This document shows positions 33,428-43,164 of a DNA stretch of 64,000 nt, piece after piece. Position numbers and translations under genes: made by a program. Origin of the DNA: a bacterium (GTDB lineage Bacteria > Cyanobacteriota > Vampirovibrionia > Vampirovibrionales > Vampirovibrionaceae). Every line of letters begins with the position of its first letter. Positions within the stretch are counted from its first letter, which is position 1. The notes beneath the pieces were generated by a model. The model searched no databases. It worked only from the letters and a program-made list of their open reading frames with translations, and was not told where the DNA came from. Location: NCBI GenBank assembly GCA_030429585.1, contig JAUIEU010000001.1:615994-679993 (forward strand). Reading direction: 5' to 3'.

Positions 33428-35821
33428 ATGGTGGCCTGCGATACGGAACGCCCCACACAACTGGGCAAAGAACAATTGTTAGAGGGCATGAACAGCGAGC
33501 AGCAACAGGCCGTTAGCCACCCCAATGGGCCATTATTGGTATTGGCCGGGGCAGGTAGTGGTAAAACCAGGGTACTGACCCGCAAAATTGCCTACAAATT
33601 GGCCCAAGGGGTAGAGCCAGGCCGCATCCTCTCCGTTACCTTTACCAACAAAGCCGCCAAAGAGATGAAAGCCCGCATCCAGCAGTTGGTGGGCGAAACC
33701 CTTACCAAAGATCTATGGATGGGCACCTTCCACAGCATTTGTGGCCGTATTCTCCGCCGAGACATTCAACATTACGAAACCAACAGTGGCCGCCGTTGGA
33801 GCCAAAATTTTGTTATCTACGATGAAAGCGATAGCGTTGCCGCCGTTAAAAGCGCTATTAAAGAGCTGGATTTTGACCCCAAGCTGTATGTGCCAAAGAC
33901 CATCCGCTACATGATTAGCGATATTAAGGGCCGCCTAAAAGATGCCTACGAGTACGCCAGCAGCGCTAAGGATTTTAGAACCGAGCGCATTGCCCAAATT
34001 TACGATGCCTACGAAGCCATCTTATCGCGCAATAATGCCTTGGATTTTGATGACCTAATGGTGCTCGCCGTTAAACTACTCCAACAAAAGCCAGAGGTGC
34101 TGGATAAATACCACGGCCTATTTCATCACATTTTGGTGGATGAATTCCAAGATACTAACGAAGCCCAATACGAGTTAATTCGCTTGCTTACCGAAGGCCT
34201 GCCCGTTAGCCAACGCGCTGTGGATAGCCACCCCGAATTATTTGAAAACCGTAGCCTAACCGTGGTGGGTGATGTGGACCAATCCATCTATAGCTGGCGT
34301 GGGGCAAACTTCCGCATTTGCCTTAACTTCCAAAAGCAATTCCCCACCACCACGTTGGTAAAGCTACAAAAAAACTATCGCTCCACACGCAATATTTTAG
34401 AAGTGGCCAACAAAATTATCGAACTTAACCAAGATAGGTTGCCGAAAGAATTGCACGCCGTACAAGGCGAAGGCGACCCCATTTTTGTGTACGAAGCGAA
34501 AGACGAAGTAGACGAAGCCTACTTTGTGATTAACCAAATTAAAAAACTAACCGATGAAAACCCGGATATCAAACCTGGCGATTGCGCCCTGTTGTACCGC
34601 ACCAACGTGCAAAGCCGCGCCTTGGAAGATGTGCTCATCAGTAAGGGCATCCCTTACATGATGATTGGCGGATTGAAGTTTTATGAGCGCCGCGAAATTA
34701 AAGACGTGTTGGCCTACATGACGGTACTGTTTAATGATGCCGATGGCTACAGCCTAAAGCGGATTTTAAACGTGCCCAAGCGCGGCTTGGGTAAAACCAC
34801 CATTGAACGGTTAGAACAATTTGCCGGCGAAAACAATTGGACCCTATACACCGCCGTGCAACATGCCGATATGGTGCCGGAACTCAAACCCCGTGCCATA
34901 AAAACTCTGCAACAGTTTGCCGCCCTTATAGAATTGCTCAAGGCCCAAAGCCAAACCCTAGCCTTGGATGAACTACTACTGGCCATCCTAGAGCAAAGTG
35001 GTTACTACGAATTTTTAAAGCAAGAAGACCCGGATGACAGCGACGGACGAGTGGCCAACGTGGAAGAATTGGTAAACGTTATCCGCGAATATATGGCCGC
35101 CAACCCAGAAGAAGAAGGATTAGCCGGCTTTTTAACCCAAATGGCCTTGCTTAGCGATATTGATACCGCCGAGCCTGTGGAAAACAAAGTGGTGCTAATG
35201 ACATTACACGCTGCCAAAGGCCTGGAGTACCCCGCTGTCTTTTTAGTCGGCATGGAAGAAGGCTTATTCCCCCATAGCCGCAGCCTGAATGATAAGGACG
35301 GCATGGAAGAAGAGCGTCGCCTAATGTATGTAGGCGTGACGCGCGCGGAAAAACGCCTGTTTATGAGTTTTGCCCGACGCCGTATGGTGTTTGGCGAAAC
35401 CCGCTACAACACCCCTAGCCGATTTTTAAAAGAAGCCCCTGCCAATTTGCTAACCGGCTTTTACAGCCTGGATGCCGAACCTGCCGATGACGATGGCGGC
35501 AAGCTGGATATGCGAGGATTCCCCCTGCGGGATAAGCAACAGCGCCAGCAATACCAAGGTAAGGAGTATCAGCGTAATACCCATACGGATAGCACAGAGG
35601 TTAATCGCCTGCGCACCCCTGCGGCAAGTAAAAAGCCAAAAGCCAAAACCACGCTAGAATTTAACGAAAACGACCGTGTGAAACACGACCGCTTTGGCAA
35701 CGGCACCGTAGAACAAGTGATTGCCAGTGGTAACAAGCGCCTGTACAACATTCAGTTTGATACCATTAACGGCAAAAAACTACTAGACCCCCGCTACGTG
35801 CTACTGCAACCTGTGGATTAA
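33428..35821 (+). CDS. pcrA: UvrD/PcrA-type ATP-dependent DNA helicase
   Basis: The 797-residue superfamily 1A helicase unwinds DNA 3' to 5' in repair and replication. Motifs: Walker A AGAGSGKT (40-47), TFTNKAAKEM, DEFQDTNEAQY, GDVDQSIYSWRGA, the motif V block TLHAAKGLEYPAVFL, and VGVTRAEKRL. The C-terminus has the Tudor-like segment HDRFGNGTVEQVI that binds RNA polymerase in PcrA, favouring PcrA over Rep. A start at the internal ATG 33488 (MNSEQQQAV) is conceivable, but the upstream residues fit the family's leader LLEGMN. Confidence 0.96.
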   Translation: MVACDTERPTQLGKEQLLEGMNSEQQQAVSHPNGPLLVLAGAGSGKTRVLTRKIAYKLAQGVEPGRILSVTFTNKAAKEMKARIQQLVGETLTKDLWMGTFHSICGRILRRDIQHYETNSGRRWSQNFVIYDESDSVAAVKSAIKELDFDPKLYVPKTIRYMISDIKGRLKDAYEYASSAKDFRTERIAQIYDAYEAILSRNNALDFDDLMVLAVKLLQQKPEVLDKYHGLFHHILVDEFQDTNEAQYELIRLLTEGLPVSQRAVDSHPELFENRSLTVVGDVDQSIYSWRGANFRICLNFQKQFPTTTLVKLQKNYRSTRNILEVANKIIELNQDRLPKELHAVQGEGDPIFVYEAKDEVDEAYFVINQIKKLTDENPDIKPGDCALLYRTNVQSRALEDVLISKGIPYMMIGGLKFYERREIKDVLAYMTVLFNDADGYSLKRILNVPKRGLGKTTIERLEQFAGENNWTLYTAVQHADMVPELKPRAIKTLQQFAALIELLKAQSQTLALDELLLAILEQSGYYEFLKQEDPDDSDGRVANVEELVNVIREYMAANPEEEGLAGFLTQMALLSDIDTAEPVENKVVLMTLHAAKGLEYPAVFLVGMEEGLFPHSRSLNDKDGMEEERRLMYVGVTRAEKRLFMSFARRRMVFGETRYNTPSRFLKEAPANLLTGFYSLDAEPADDDGGKLDMRGFPLRDKQQRQQYQGKEYQRNTHTDSTEVNRLRTPAASKKPKAKTTLEFNENDRVKHDRFGNGTVEQVIASGNKRLYNIQFDTINGKKLLDPRYVLLQPVD

Positions 35822-35840
35822 TTTCCGCCTTTAACCCCAT

Positions 35841-35875
35841 AAAAAAAAAGCCTCCAACTATTAGAGTTAGAGGCT
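35841..35875 (-). terminator. Rho-independent terminator for the QYGN-repeat gene
   Basis: Stem AGCCTC-C-AACT (35849-35859) pairs with AGTT-A-GAGGCT (35865-35875). On the minus strand it is followed by eight T (35848-35841), so it ends leftward transcripts from 36655. On the plus strand it lies 28 bases after the helicase gene but has no T-run there. Confidence 0.85.
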
Positions 35876-35998
35876 ATCATTGCATCACAGAGAGAGAAAA
35901 ACTAAATTGCTACAAATACTTAGTCTATACTGTCGATTGCTATCTAGGTAGCGCAGCGGTACCTCTAGGGTGAGTCAAAGGCCCGCTGCTGGTGCTAT

Positions 35999-36655
35999 CT
36001 AGTAGAATAATATGCTGCTGTCAAAGGTGTAGGTACCGGCTGTGGCATTATAGGTGCCTAGGGCAGCCAGGTCGTCTAACTTTATGCGAACAGTGGTATC
36101 GGTAAAGTCGTTGGTAAAGGTTACCACGCCGCCGCTACCGGTCGTGTTGGCATCTACATCGTAGTCCCAATCACCAGGGTCGCCTTCTAAGCGGAGCTGA
36201 TCCATGTCTTCAAAGTCGTATATTCTAATTTCTGTATCTTCAACACTGCTATCGATATCTAGAATATCAGCACCATCATCGGTTTTGACTTTGACTTTAC
36301 TGTCTTCCAAATCACGGAATTTCATATAGTCGTTGCCATCGGTGCCCTTCCACTCAAAGGTGCGGTCTTCACCGGATAAGGTGCCGTCGCCTTCGGCAGT
36401 GTTATTTTGGCTACCTGGGTCTGGGTAGTGGCCGCCAGTGCCGCTGGTTCCGCCGTTGCGGCGTTCAAGTAGCAGCTCAATTAAACTGAATAAGCTGGAA
36501 TATTGCCCACCATAACCGCCTTGGGGCTGGCCGGTGTGCTGGTTGCCATACTGGCTTTGGTTACCATATTGGTTTTGGTTGCCATATTGGCTTTGGTTAC
36601 CGCCATATACATTTTGCAATAACGAATTGATGTAGCTGTTGTAAATTTGAGACAT
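35999..36655 (-). CDS. QYGN-repeat protein with acidic, RTX-like C-terminal region
   Basis: The start is at 36655: AGGAG lies 8 bases upstream, whereas the GTG three codons earlier overlaps that site. The 218-residue protein has an N-terminal hydrophobic helix, then tandem QYGNQ/NQSQYGN repeats (about 20-45). After a Gly/Ser/Asp-rich linker comes an acidic beta-rich domain with GTDGNDYMKFRDLEDSKVKVKT and GADILDID, like the strand-turn pattern of Ca-binding RTX/parallel-beta proteins. The end FDSSILFY is hydrophobic like a type I secretion signal. There is no Sec signal. Secretion and calcium binding are inferences. Confidence 0.65.
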   Translation of the reverse strand: MSQIYNSYINSLLQNVYGGNQSQYGNQNQYGNQSQYGNQHTGQPQGGYGGQYSSLFSLIELLLERRNGGTSGTGGHYPDPGSQNNTAEGDGTLSGEDRTFEWKGTDGNDYMKFRDLEDSKVKVKTDDGADILDIDSSVEDTEIRIYDFEDMDQLRLEGDPGDWDYDVDANTTGSGGVVTFTNDFTDTTVRIKLDDLAALGTYNATAGTYTFDSSILFY

Positions 36656-36926
36656 GACAGTCACTCCTCTTGTGGGTCATCCCGGTGCGCAATCACATCA
36701 CTCACTCAATTTGCGCTTTAAAGGCTCTTGTCAGTACCTTTAGTTCGGGGTGTTTATTTAATGAACATTTCTTCAATAATAAAAACATTATTAAGGCAAC
36801 GATTGCCTCATCCCGTTACACCCCGAAACACATCATATGCAAGGGATATCGCCCTTTATCCCCAGGCGATACAGTGGATATGTTTTACCCAAAATTGGCC
36901 ATGGTTAGCCTACTTGTAATGGCGGC

Positions 36927-37946
36927 CTAACCTTGCAAGCCCATTAAAAAGTTGTGGGCCACGTGCCCTAATTCGTCAGGATTGTACCCGCCTTCTTGCA
37001 CCACAAGCACGGGTACATTAAGGGTGGCCAATGCTTCGCCCATGGCCTTATAATCGGGCAAGGCAATTTGGAAGTCGCCTACAGGGTCGGTCTCTAGGGT
37101 GTCGCCACCAAAGGCCACCACCAAGGCATTTAGGTTGGCTTCTTGTAAGCGTGGGATGGCGCGTTGGCTTAACGCGTCCAGGTATTCGGGGCCCTTTACC
37201 TCTGGTTTCAGGGCGATGTTCAGGTTATGGCCAACTCCGCGGCCACGGCCTTGTTCATCTTCAAAGCCGGTATAGTAAGGGAAGCGTTCCGTAGGGTCGG
37301 CATGGATAGACACGGTTAAGACGCTAGGGTCACTATAAAAAATAGATTGGGTGCCATCGCCATGGTGGTAGTCTAAATCTAAAATAGCCACGTTGCCATG
37401 GGAGCGAAGGGTATGGGCTGCAATAGCGCTGTTGTTAAAGTAACAGTAACCGCCGTACACGGTTTTAGTGGCATGGTGGCCTGGGGGGCGACATAAGGCA
37501 TACACCACCTTATGGTTACCTTGTGCTAACAGTTCCGCACCAGAGGCGGCACTGGCGGCACTCCAACACACGGCCTGGTAGGTATCTTTGCACAGCCAGG
37601 TGCTGGTATCGGCACAATAGTAGCCGGCGTCTTCTAAGCGGTTAGGGTAAGGGGGCGTCGTGCCATGGGCCTTGGGGAAACTCGTCGGGAACGACCATTC
37701 GTCAGGCGATAAGTCTTCCGCCAGCTTGTAGATGGTATGTAAGGCATCATCGTGGATGGCATGCAACGCATCCCATGGAATATCCGTAGGGCAGTGGAAG
37801 CTATAGCTATCAACATGGCTTTCCAGCACTTGCCGTATGGCTTCTATCCGCCGAAAGGTTTCTGGGTGGGGGCGAAAGCCACGCTTATCCCACTCATGCT
37901 GGGGATTGGATAGCCACTGGGACGGGTGTACTAACACCGGAATCAT
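36927..37946 (-). CDS. Histone deacetylase/acetylpolyamine amidohydrolase family protein
   Basis: The 339-residue zinc hydrolase removes acetyl groups from amines. Family blocks: RPPGHHATKTVYGGYCYFNNSA, the zinc/catalytic ILDLDYHHGDGTQSIFY, SIHADP, and FGGDTLETDPVGDF near the end. This layout fits class II-like bacterial HDACs and acetylpolyamine amidohydrolases rather than AcuC. Physiological substrate unknown; a GNAT acetyltransferase fused to MarR is encoded just upstream on the same strand (61 bases apart), so the pair may act on the same small molecule or protein, but that is inference. Confidence 0.88.
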   Translation of the reverse strand: MIPVLVHPSQWLSNPQHEWDKRGFRPHPETFRRIEAIRQVLESHVDSYSFHCPTDIPWDALHAIHDDALHTIYKLAEDLSPDEWSFPTSFPKAHGTTPPYPNRLEDAGYYCADTSTWLCKDTYQAVCWSAASAASGAELLAQGNHKVVYALCRPPGHHATKTVYGGYCYFNNSAIAAHTLRSHGNVAILDLDYHHGDGTQSIFYSDPSVLTVSIHADPTERFPYYTGFEDEQGRGRGVGHNLNIALKPEVKGPEYLDALSQRAIPRLQEANLNALVVAFGGDTLETDPVGDFQIALPDYKAMGEALATLNVPVLVVQEGGYNPDELGHVAHNFLMGLQG

Positions 37947-38007
37947 GGGCGATGACCATTACTTCTACAAAAAACACTAACTCTGATGGTATCACGCCAT
38001 TATGTCA

Positions 38008-39111
38008 CTAATCGCGTTTGGCAAAATCATACAGGAACAGCATAAAAAAGTCTTCATAGTAGGGCTTAAGGGCGCCATCGTTCCAAGCCAAAATATCGGC
38101 TTTATCCCGGTACACCAAGTCAAACCCATACTTTTGATAAGCCTTAATAGCCCAAGTGGCCTTAGGGTGGGCAATCAGCACCATGCCTTTTGCCCCACGG
38201 GTTTTGCATTCCGCTTTGGCAAAATCCATCAGCTGTTTGCCGTAGGCTTTACCCACGTGGCTGGTATCCACATAAATATAGCCTAGGTAGGCATAGTCGC
38301 CAAAAAACTGCAGCGAAATGGTGCCAACAGGTGTGTTGTTCTCGTCATAACCAATGTAAAATTCGCGACGCTTAAAGTTGATATCCGCCCACTCCATATC
38401 CACTTCATGCTCGGCCAGGTCATCTTCCGTCACCAAATTGCGATACCACTCGGTAGAAGAATTAATAAACTGCATCAATAGCGGCTTGTCTTCTTCTCGT
38501 GCGGGGCGAATATCCAAGGTATTGCCTGGTGCAACGCCAGCGGCAGAAACAGGGACGCTTTGCCAAAAGGCCTGCTTTACTTCTGGGGCCATGGTTAAAG
38601 GGCCAGTTTCTAGCATGGGGGCGGCATCCACATTACGGGCATCCAGTAAATCCACCACACGCTCTAGGGATTGCACAATGGTTTCCTGTTCGCCTTCTGG
38701 CAGTTTGGCAAAGCCATTGGCCAACACATCCTGGATAGGGATAGGGGCATCTTTTAGCAATTGGTGCCCCTTGTTTGTCATGGTTAGCCGAACCACCTGC
38801 CCGTTTTCTTCTACTGCTTCTAGCAAGCCTTTATCGCGCAATCGGCCCACAATATCTTTAACGGTGGTAGGGCTTAAGTGGACTCGGCGCGCCAATTCGG
38901 CGGTGGCCACATCGTCATCAGCGGCCAACTCTTTTAGGCACACCAGCTGGGGGCCAGAAATATTATGTTGCTGCACCAGCACCGTACTATGCATATCAAT
39001 AGCCCGAATACTTTGCCGTAAGGATTGCAGCATACGGAATAAATAAAAGGAGTAGGCGTCATCCTCTGGGGCTTTTTTAGCAAGGTGGGTTGGGGCTGCG
39101 GGGGCAGACAT
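38008..39111 (-). CDS. MarR-family regulator fused to GNAT acetyltransferase
   Basis: The start is at 39111, with GGAGAG upstream, giving 367 residues. Residues about 15-160 form a MarR winged helix (helix pair LARRVHLSPTTVKDIVGRLRDKGLLE with the wing NGQVVRLTMT). After a Pro-rich linker, residues about 200-367 form a GNAT domain, with the acetyl-CoA loop in VDTSHVGKAYGKQLMDFAK. Such fusions occur in several phyla, including regulators of ectoine genes. The acetyl-transfer substrate is unknown. It is adjacent to the deacetylase-like gene on the same strand. Confidence 0.88.
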   Translation of the reverse strand: MSAPAAPTHLAKKAPEDDAYSFYLFRMLQSLRQSIRAIDMHSTVLVQQHNISGPQLVCLKELAADDDVATAELARRVHLSPTTVKDIVGRLRDKGLLEAVEENGQVVRLTMTNKGHQLLKDAPIPIQDVLANGFAKLPEGEQETIVQSLERVVDLLDARNVDAAPMLETGPLTMAPEVKQAFWQSVPVSAAGVAPGNTLDIRPAREEDKPLLMQFINSSTEWYRNLVTEDDLAEHEVDMEWADINFKRREFYIGYDENNTPVGTISLQFFGDYAYLGYIYVDTSHVGKAYGKQLMDFAKAECKTRGAKGMVLIAHPKATWAIKAYQKYGFDLVYRDKADILAWNDGALKPYYEDFFMLFLYDFAKRD

Positions 39112-39326
39112 AGTGTCTCTCCAGGTTGGGGCCAATTCGTTAATTAAACAACCAGTGTAACATTACCAATAGGTAAAGGCGAACGTCGCCACGCATGCAT
39201 GCACAGGCTCTAATACTAGCTACAAGGGCACTACAGATATTTAATTGCCTTTTTAGCCCCAGTGTAACGCCATGCAGCACCCCCGCATAGCGAACCTTAT
39301 TTATGATTGAGCCTTAGCTCGTTGCC

Positions 39327-40613
39327 CTAAACCTGCAAGGTGGGTTGGGGGACCCATGTAATATAGCGGGTGGTGGCTGGCAACACCGTGCGCAACTCCG
39401 CCATAATTTCTGCCGTTAAATTCCAAGGGAAAATCACCACCCCGTCGGGGGGAGTCGTCACCAGGGTATCTAAATGGGTGACGGGTATACGCACACCGGG
39501 TAAAAAATGCTGCTGCTTGGCTGGGTTTTTATCCACCGTGTAGGGTATCCAATCTGCCCCCACCCCGCAATAGTTTAGCAAGGTGGCGCATTTAGCAGGG
39601 GCGCCATACCCGGCCAATGTATTGCCCTGGGCATGCCAATCCAGCAAAAACTGCCATACCGCCCGCTTGGTATGGGCCACTTGCTGGCCAAACTGTTGGT
39701 AAGTGGCTAAATCCGTAATGCCCAGCTGGGCTTCTTCTGCCAGTAATTGAGTAACGGCAGCACTAACAGGGTTACCTGCTGCCAAATGCTGCACGTGCAA
39801 CCGAAGGGACCCCCCATGGGTGGGTAGGCGCTCTACATCCACCACCTGCAAGCCATGGCGTTTAAACAAGGTACACGCAGTGGTTAAACTAAAGTAGGAG
39901 TAATGCTCATGGTAAATCGTATCAAATTGATGATTAGCCACCAAGCTACACCAATGAGGAAACTCCACCGTGAGTGTGCCCTGATGATGTAGACAAGCGG
40001 CAATGCCGCCCACAAAATCATTCACATCCGGCACATGGGCCAACACATTATTGGCAATCATCAACTGGGGGCGAACCCCTTCTTCCGCCAATTGCTGACC
40101 TACAGCGGTACCAAAAAAGCACACCCGCGTAGGGATGCCCTTGGCTTCTGCGGCACGGGCCACATTAGCGGCAGGTTCTATCCCCAATACAGGTACCTGG
40201 TGCTTGGCAAAATACTGCAACAAATACCCATCATTACTGGCCAGCTCCACCACTTTAGAGTGCGGTCCTAACTGGTAGCGCTGCACCATGGCCTCTACAT
40301 ACGCTTCCGCATGGTGTAACCAACTGCTAGAAAAAGAACTAAAGTACGGGTAATTGCGATCGAACAACGTGGCGGCGCTAACCACATTGGGCAGCTGTAC
40401 TAAAAAACAATCGTGGCATACCCGCACGTGGAGGGGGTACAAGGTTTCTGGCGCATGGAGATTAGCCACCAGGTGATTAGCCAAAGGGGATAACCCTAAA
40501 TCCACCACGGTAGCCAGCGACTGCCCACCACAAAGGCGGCACGATAACGCAGCCGAAGACAGGGTACTGGCGCGCTGGGCAGCGGCGGCAGGCGTTGGGG
40601 TATTAATCGCCAC
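39327..40613 (-). CDS. Sugar C-methyltransferase (NovU/TylCIII family)
   Basis: The 428-residue protein has the N-terminal zinc-binding part (CRLCGG...CHDCFLVQLP), a class I SAM methyltransferase domain (VVELASNDGYLLQYF, the SAM-binding glycine region), and the C-terminal domain with GYGAPAKCATLLNYCG. This three-part layout is that of dTDP- or CDP-sugar C-methyltransferases for branched deoxysugars such as yersiniose and mycarose. It overlaps the RfbF gene upstream by 11 bases, which fits a CDP-hexose branched-sugar route. The 3,6-dideoxy enzymes expected next are not in the window. Confidence 0.87.
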   Translation of the reverse strand: MAINTPTPAAAAQRASTLSSAALSCRLCGGQSLATVVDLGLSPLANHLVANLHAPETLYPLHVRVCHDCFLVQLPNVVSAATLFDRNYPYFSSFSSSWLHHAEAYVEAMVQRYQLGPHSKVVELASNDGYLLQYFAKHQVPVLGIEPAANVARAAEAKGIPTRVCFFGTAVGQQLAEEGVRPQLMIANNVLAHVPDVNDFVGGIAACLHHQGTLTVEFPHWCSLVANHQFDTIYHEHYSYFSLTTACTLFKRHGLQVVDVERLPTHGGSLRLHVQHLAAGNPVSAAVTQLLAEEAQLGITDLATYQQFGQQVAHTKRAVWQFLLDWHAQGNTLAGYGAPAKCATLLNYCGVGADWIPYTVDKNPAKQQHFLPGVRIPVTHLDTLVTTPPDGVVIFPWNLTAEIMAELRTVLPATTRYITWVPQPTLQV

Positions 40614-41550
40614 GGGTCACTAGCCCCTTCATCAAGTTTCGATTCATGCCAGGGGGTAATACAAGTGGGGGGTCATCTTCTAAGGGCGACAGTGGATGCA
40701 CCACAGGGGCGGCAGCCTTATTTTCAGACAATACCGCCATACCATTGCTAATCGGGGCTTGCCGCTGGAAAGGAGGTTTATCCTGCCATAGTTTCCACGG
40801 GGCGGTGCCGCTGGCCCACAGTTCTTCCAGGCGATGTCTATCTCGCAGGGTATCCATAGGTTGCCAAAAACCGTTGTGCTTGTAGGCGGCCAGTTCGTTT
40901 GCCTGGGTTAAGGCTTGCAGGGGGCCGGTTTCCCAAGCTGGGTTGGGCTCCGTAATGTAGTTAAACACGCTGGGGTTACACACAAAAAAGCCGCCGTTAA
41001 TCCATTGCCCATCGCCTAATGGTTTTTCCGTAAAGCCCGTCACATCATTGTTATTCATTTCTAAGGTACCAAAACGGCCCAGGGGGCGAACCGCCGTTAC
41101 CGTGGCCGTTTTACCATGTTGTTGGTGGAAGGCAAGTAATGTATCAATCGGTACATCGCTTACGCCATCGCCATAGGTTAAGCAAAAGGGCTGGTTTTCC
41201 ACATAAGGGGCAATGTGGCGAATCCGTGCGCCGGTTAAGGCCTGCTCGCCGGTATCAATCACGGTTACCTTCCACGGCTCGCTATAACTATGGTGGTAAG
41301 TCATCGAGTTTTCGGCAAAATCAAAGGTCACATCCGAGGTGTGGATGGCATAGTTGGCAAAGTACTCTTTAATCATATAGCCCTTGTAGCCCACACAAAT
41401 CACAAAATCCGTCAGGCCGTAGTGGCTGTACTGCTTCATAATATGCCACAGTATGGGGCGCCCCCCAATTTCTACCATTGGCTTGGGGCGCAAGTGGGTT
41501 TCTTCGCTTAAGCGCGTACCCAGGCCACCGGCTAGAATCACCACTTTCAT
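40603..41550 (-). CDS. rfbF: Glucose-1-phosphate cytidylyltransferase
   Basis: RfbF makes CDP-glucose from CTP and glucose-1-phosphate, the entry to CDP-linked dideoxysugars. The 315-residue protein has ILAGGLGTRLSEET (nucleotide loop), RPKPMVEIGGRPILWHIM, and the family-typical TYGDGVSDVPI and EKPLGDGQWINGGFFV. The C-terminal 55 residues (Pro-rich) extend beyond the usual 257. It is first in a two-gene operon with the C-methyltransferase. No rfbG (CDP-glucose dehydratase) is visible nearby, so the sugar produced is uncertain. Confidence 0.92.
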   Translation of the reverse strand: MKVVILAGGLGTRLSEETHLRPKPMVEIGGRPILWHIMKQYSHYGLTDFVICVGYKGYMIKEYFANYAIHTSDVTFDFAENSMTYHHSYSEPWKVTVIDTGEQALTGARIRHIAPYVENQPFCLTYGDGVSDVPIDTLLAFHQQHGKTATVTAVRPLGRFGTLEMNNNDVTGFTEKPLGDGQWINGGFFVCNPSVFNYITEPNPAWETGPLQALTQANELAAYKHNGFWQPMDTLRDRHRLEELWASGTAPWKLWQDKPPFQRQAPISNGMAVLSENKAAAPVVHPLSPLEDDPPLVLPPGMNRNLMKGLVTRGD

Positions 41551-41790
41551 TGCACATATCCCCTAATTTGCCATTGTGTATAGCCTAATTGTACCAGCCA
41601 ATCCGCTTTCTCGCATCCACCCGCCTCATCAGACGATATGACCCATCTTTATTGCCAAGGTGATTAACCCTTGGCGAATTGGGTAGAGGGTAGCGTGATG
41701 GGGCAAAGGATAGTCGGTAATTTGTAGGAGTAAACCCCTGCACCCAACAATGCTACACTACTAAGCATGCCCCAACCCAACAAGGACGCC

Positions 41791-43161
41791 ATGGGTTTAA
41801 ACAGCACGGATTTTATCACTCGGTTTAGCGCCACGGGTATCCAAGTGGTGGTGCTAGGCACGGCCGTACGCAGCGGCAGCTTTTTACTCCACAGTTTTGT
41901 GGATAATCACCCCAACGTGCTACACGTGCCCAAGCAACACTTTTACCCCTTTGATTGGGCAGACCGCTTGCAACACAGCCCAGCAGAACAGTTGTTAGAC
42001 AATTACTGGCACCACAGTTACCACCTAAAAGGGCGCATTCCACGCTTAGGGGCTACGCAAACCCACACTACCGATTTACATTTCCCTGCCATTCGCCAAC
42101 GAATGAAGGCCATTGCTAACACCCTTAGCGAGTCCCTAACACGCAAAACACTGCTGCTACTATTTTATGCCGCCTATGCAGACGTCCATGGTATTGATCT
42201 CGCCAACATCAACGTACTGTTTATCCACAGCCATTTTTTACCCACCCTGTACGGGCACCACAGCTACCGCTTTTTACGCGACCACTACCTTACCCCATCC
42301 CATCTTCGCCCCTTATGCAATACCCACCGCCTGCTAAGCGGCGATGGCAAGGACCCCGTGCTGGACAGGCTGCTGAGTGATTTCCCTAACGCTAAACTGA
42401 TCAACACCATTCGTCACCCCATGGCGGGGGTCTATTCCTACTTGGCGGATTGGCAACGGCAAACCCATTGGGAGGTAGTCCACCAGCAGGATTTGTCTAG
42501 CTGTTTTGCCCGTAGCTGGTTTAGCCTACTGGGCATGGCCAGTAGCATCGGCCTGCATCACCGCCTAGGCAACCACATCCTTAACGTTAAATTTGACGAT
42601 ATTCATCAGCAGTTGGAGGCCACCATGGCCGAGGTAGCTAATTTTATGGGCCTGCGCTGGCACCCAACGCTGCTAGAGTCTACCTTTGCCGGGCACCCTT
42701 GGGTGGCTAAAATAGGCGATGCCTTTCATCAAGGGGTCAACCCAACGCGACTGGCTAACGAAACCCGCTGGCAAACCGAATGGGACGACGCCACCATACA
42801 CGCCTTATTGCCTATTGCCGACCCCCTTGGCCAAGCCTTAGGGTATCCCCCTGTAGGATACTCTTCTCAACAGCCCGTCACTGCTTCTACACTATTACCG
42901 ATGGAAGCCGCCGCTTACCATCATCAGCCAAGCTACCTGACCGCAGAAACAGCCTATATGATAACGCGAAACCATGTTCCCACCGATGCGATTGGAATTC
43001 CGCCCAATCAACCGTTGCAAGAGTGGGGCGATTATTTAGCCACCCTCCCCAAGAGATATCAATTTTGGCAACAGTACCCACAACTACAACAACGCACCGT
43101 GCAAGCACTACACGCTGTAGCTACACAATATAACCCTTCTCCCATGGAGGCGATGGTATAA
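41791..43161 (+). CDS. Sulfotransferase-family protein
   Basis: Sulfotransferases move sulfate from PAPS to hydroxyl groups. The N-terminal GTAVRSGSFLLHSFVDNHPNV fits the 5'-phosphosulfate loop (R-S-G-S/T-x-L-L), and LINTIRHPMAGVYSY fits the 3'-phosphate motif with its RHP/RDP core. A further domain of about 130 residues follows. I prefer the start at 41791, with AAGGA four bases upstream; the frame is also open from an ATG at 41767. It begins a rightward run of five genes ending in an APS kinase, which could help supply PAPS. The acceptor glycan is unknown. Confidence 0.75.
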   Translation: MGLNSTDFITRFSATGIQVVVLGTAVRSGSFLLHSFVDNHPNVLHVPKQHFYPFDWADRLQHSPAEQLLDNYWHHSYHLKGRIPRLGATQTHTTDLHFPAIRQRMKAIANTLSESLTRKTLLLLFYAAYADVHGIDLANINVLFIHSHFLPTLYGHHSYRFLRDHYLTPSHLRPLCNTHRLLSGDGKDPVLDRLLSDFPNAKLINTIRHPMAGVYSYLADWQRQTHWEVVHQQDLSSCFARSWFSLLGMASSIGLHHRLGNHILNVKFDDIHQQLEATMAEVANFMGLRWHPTLLESTFAGHPWVAKIGDAFHQGVNPTRLANETRWQTEWDDATIHALLPIADPLGQALGYPPVGYSSQQPVTASTLLPMEAAAYHHQPSYLTAETAYMITRNHVPTDAIGIPPNQPLQEWGDYLATLPKRYQFWQQYPQLQQRTVQALHAVATQYNPSPMEAMV

Positions 43162-43164
43162 CCC

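Noticed and set aside
36670-36930. 86-residue plus-strand frame between the QYGN-repeat gene and the deacetylase
   Set aside because: No ribosome site, composition unlike the neighbours, and it covers the promoter of the QYGN-repeat gene.
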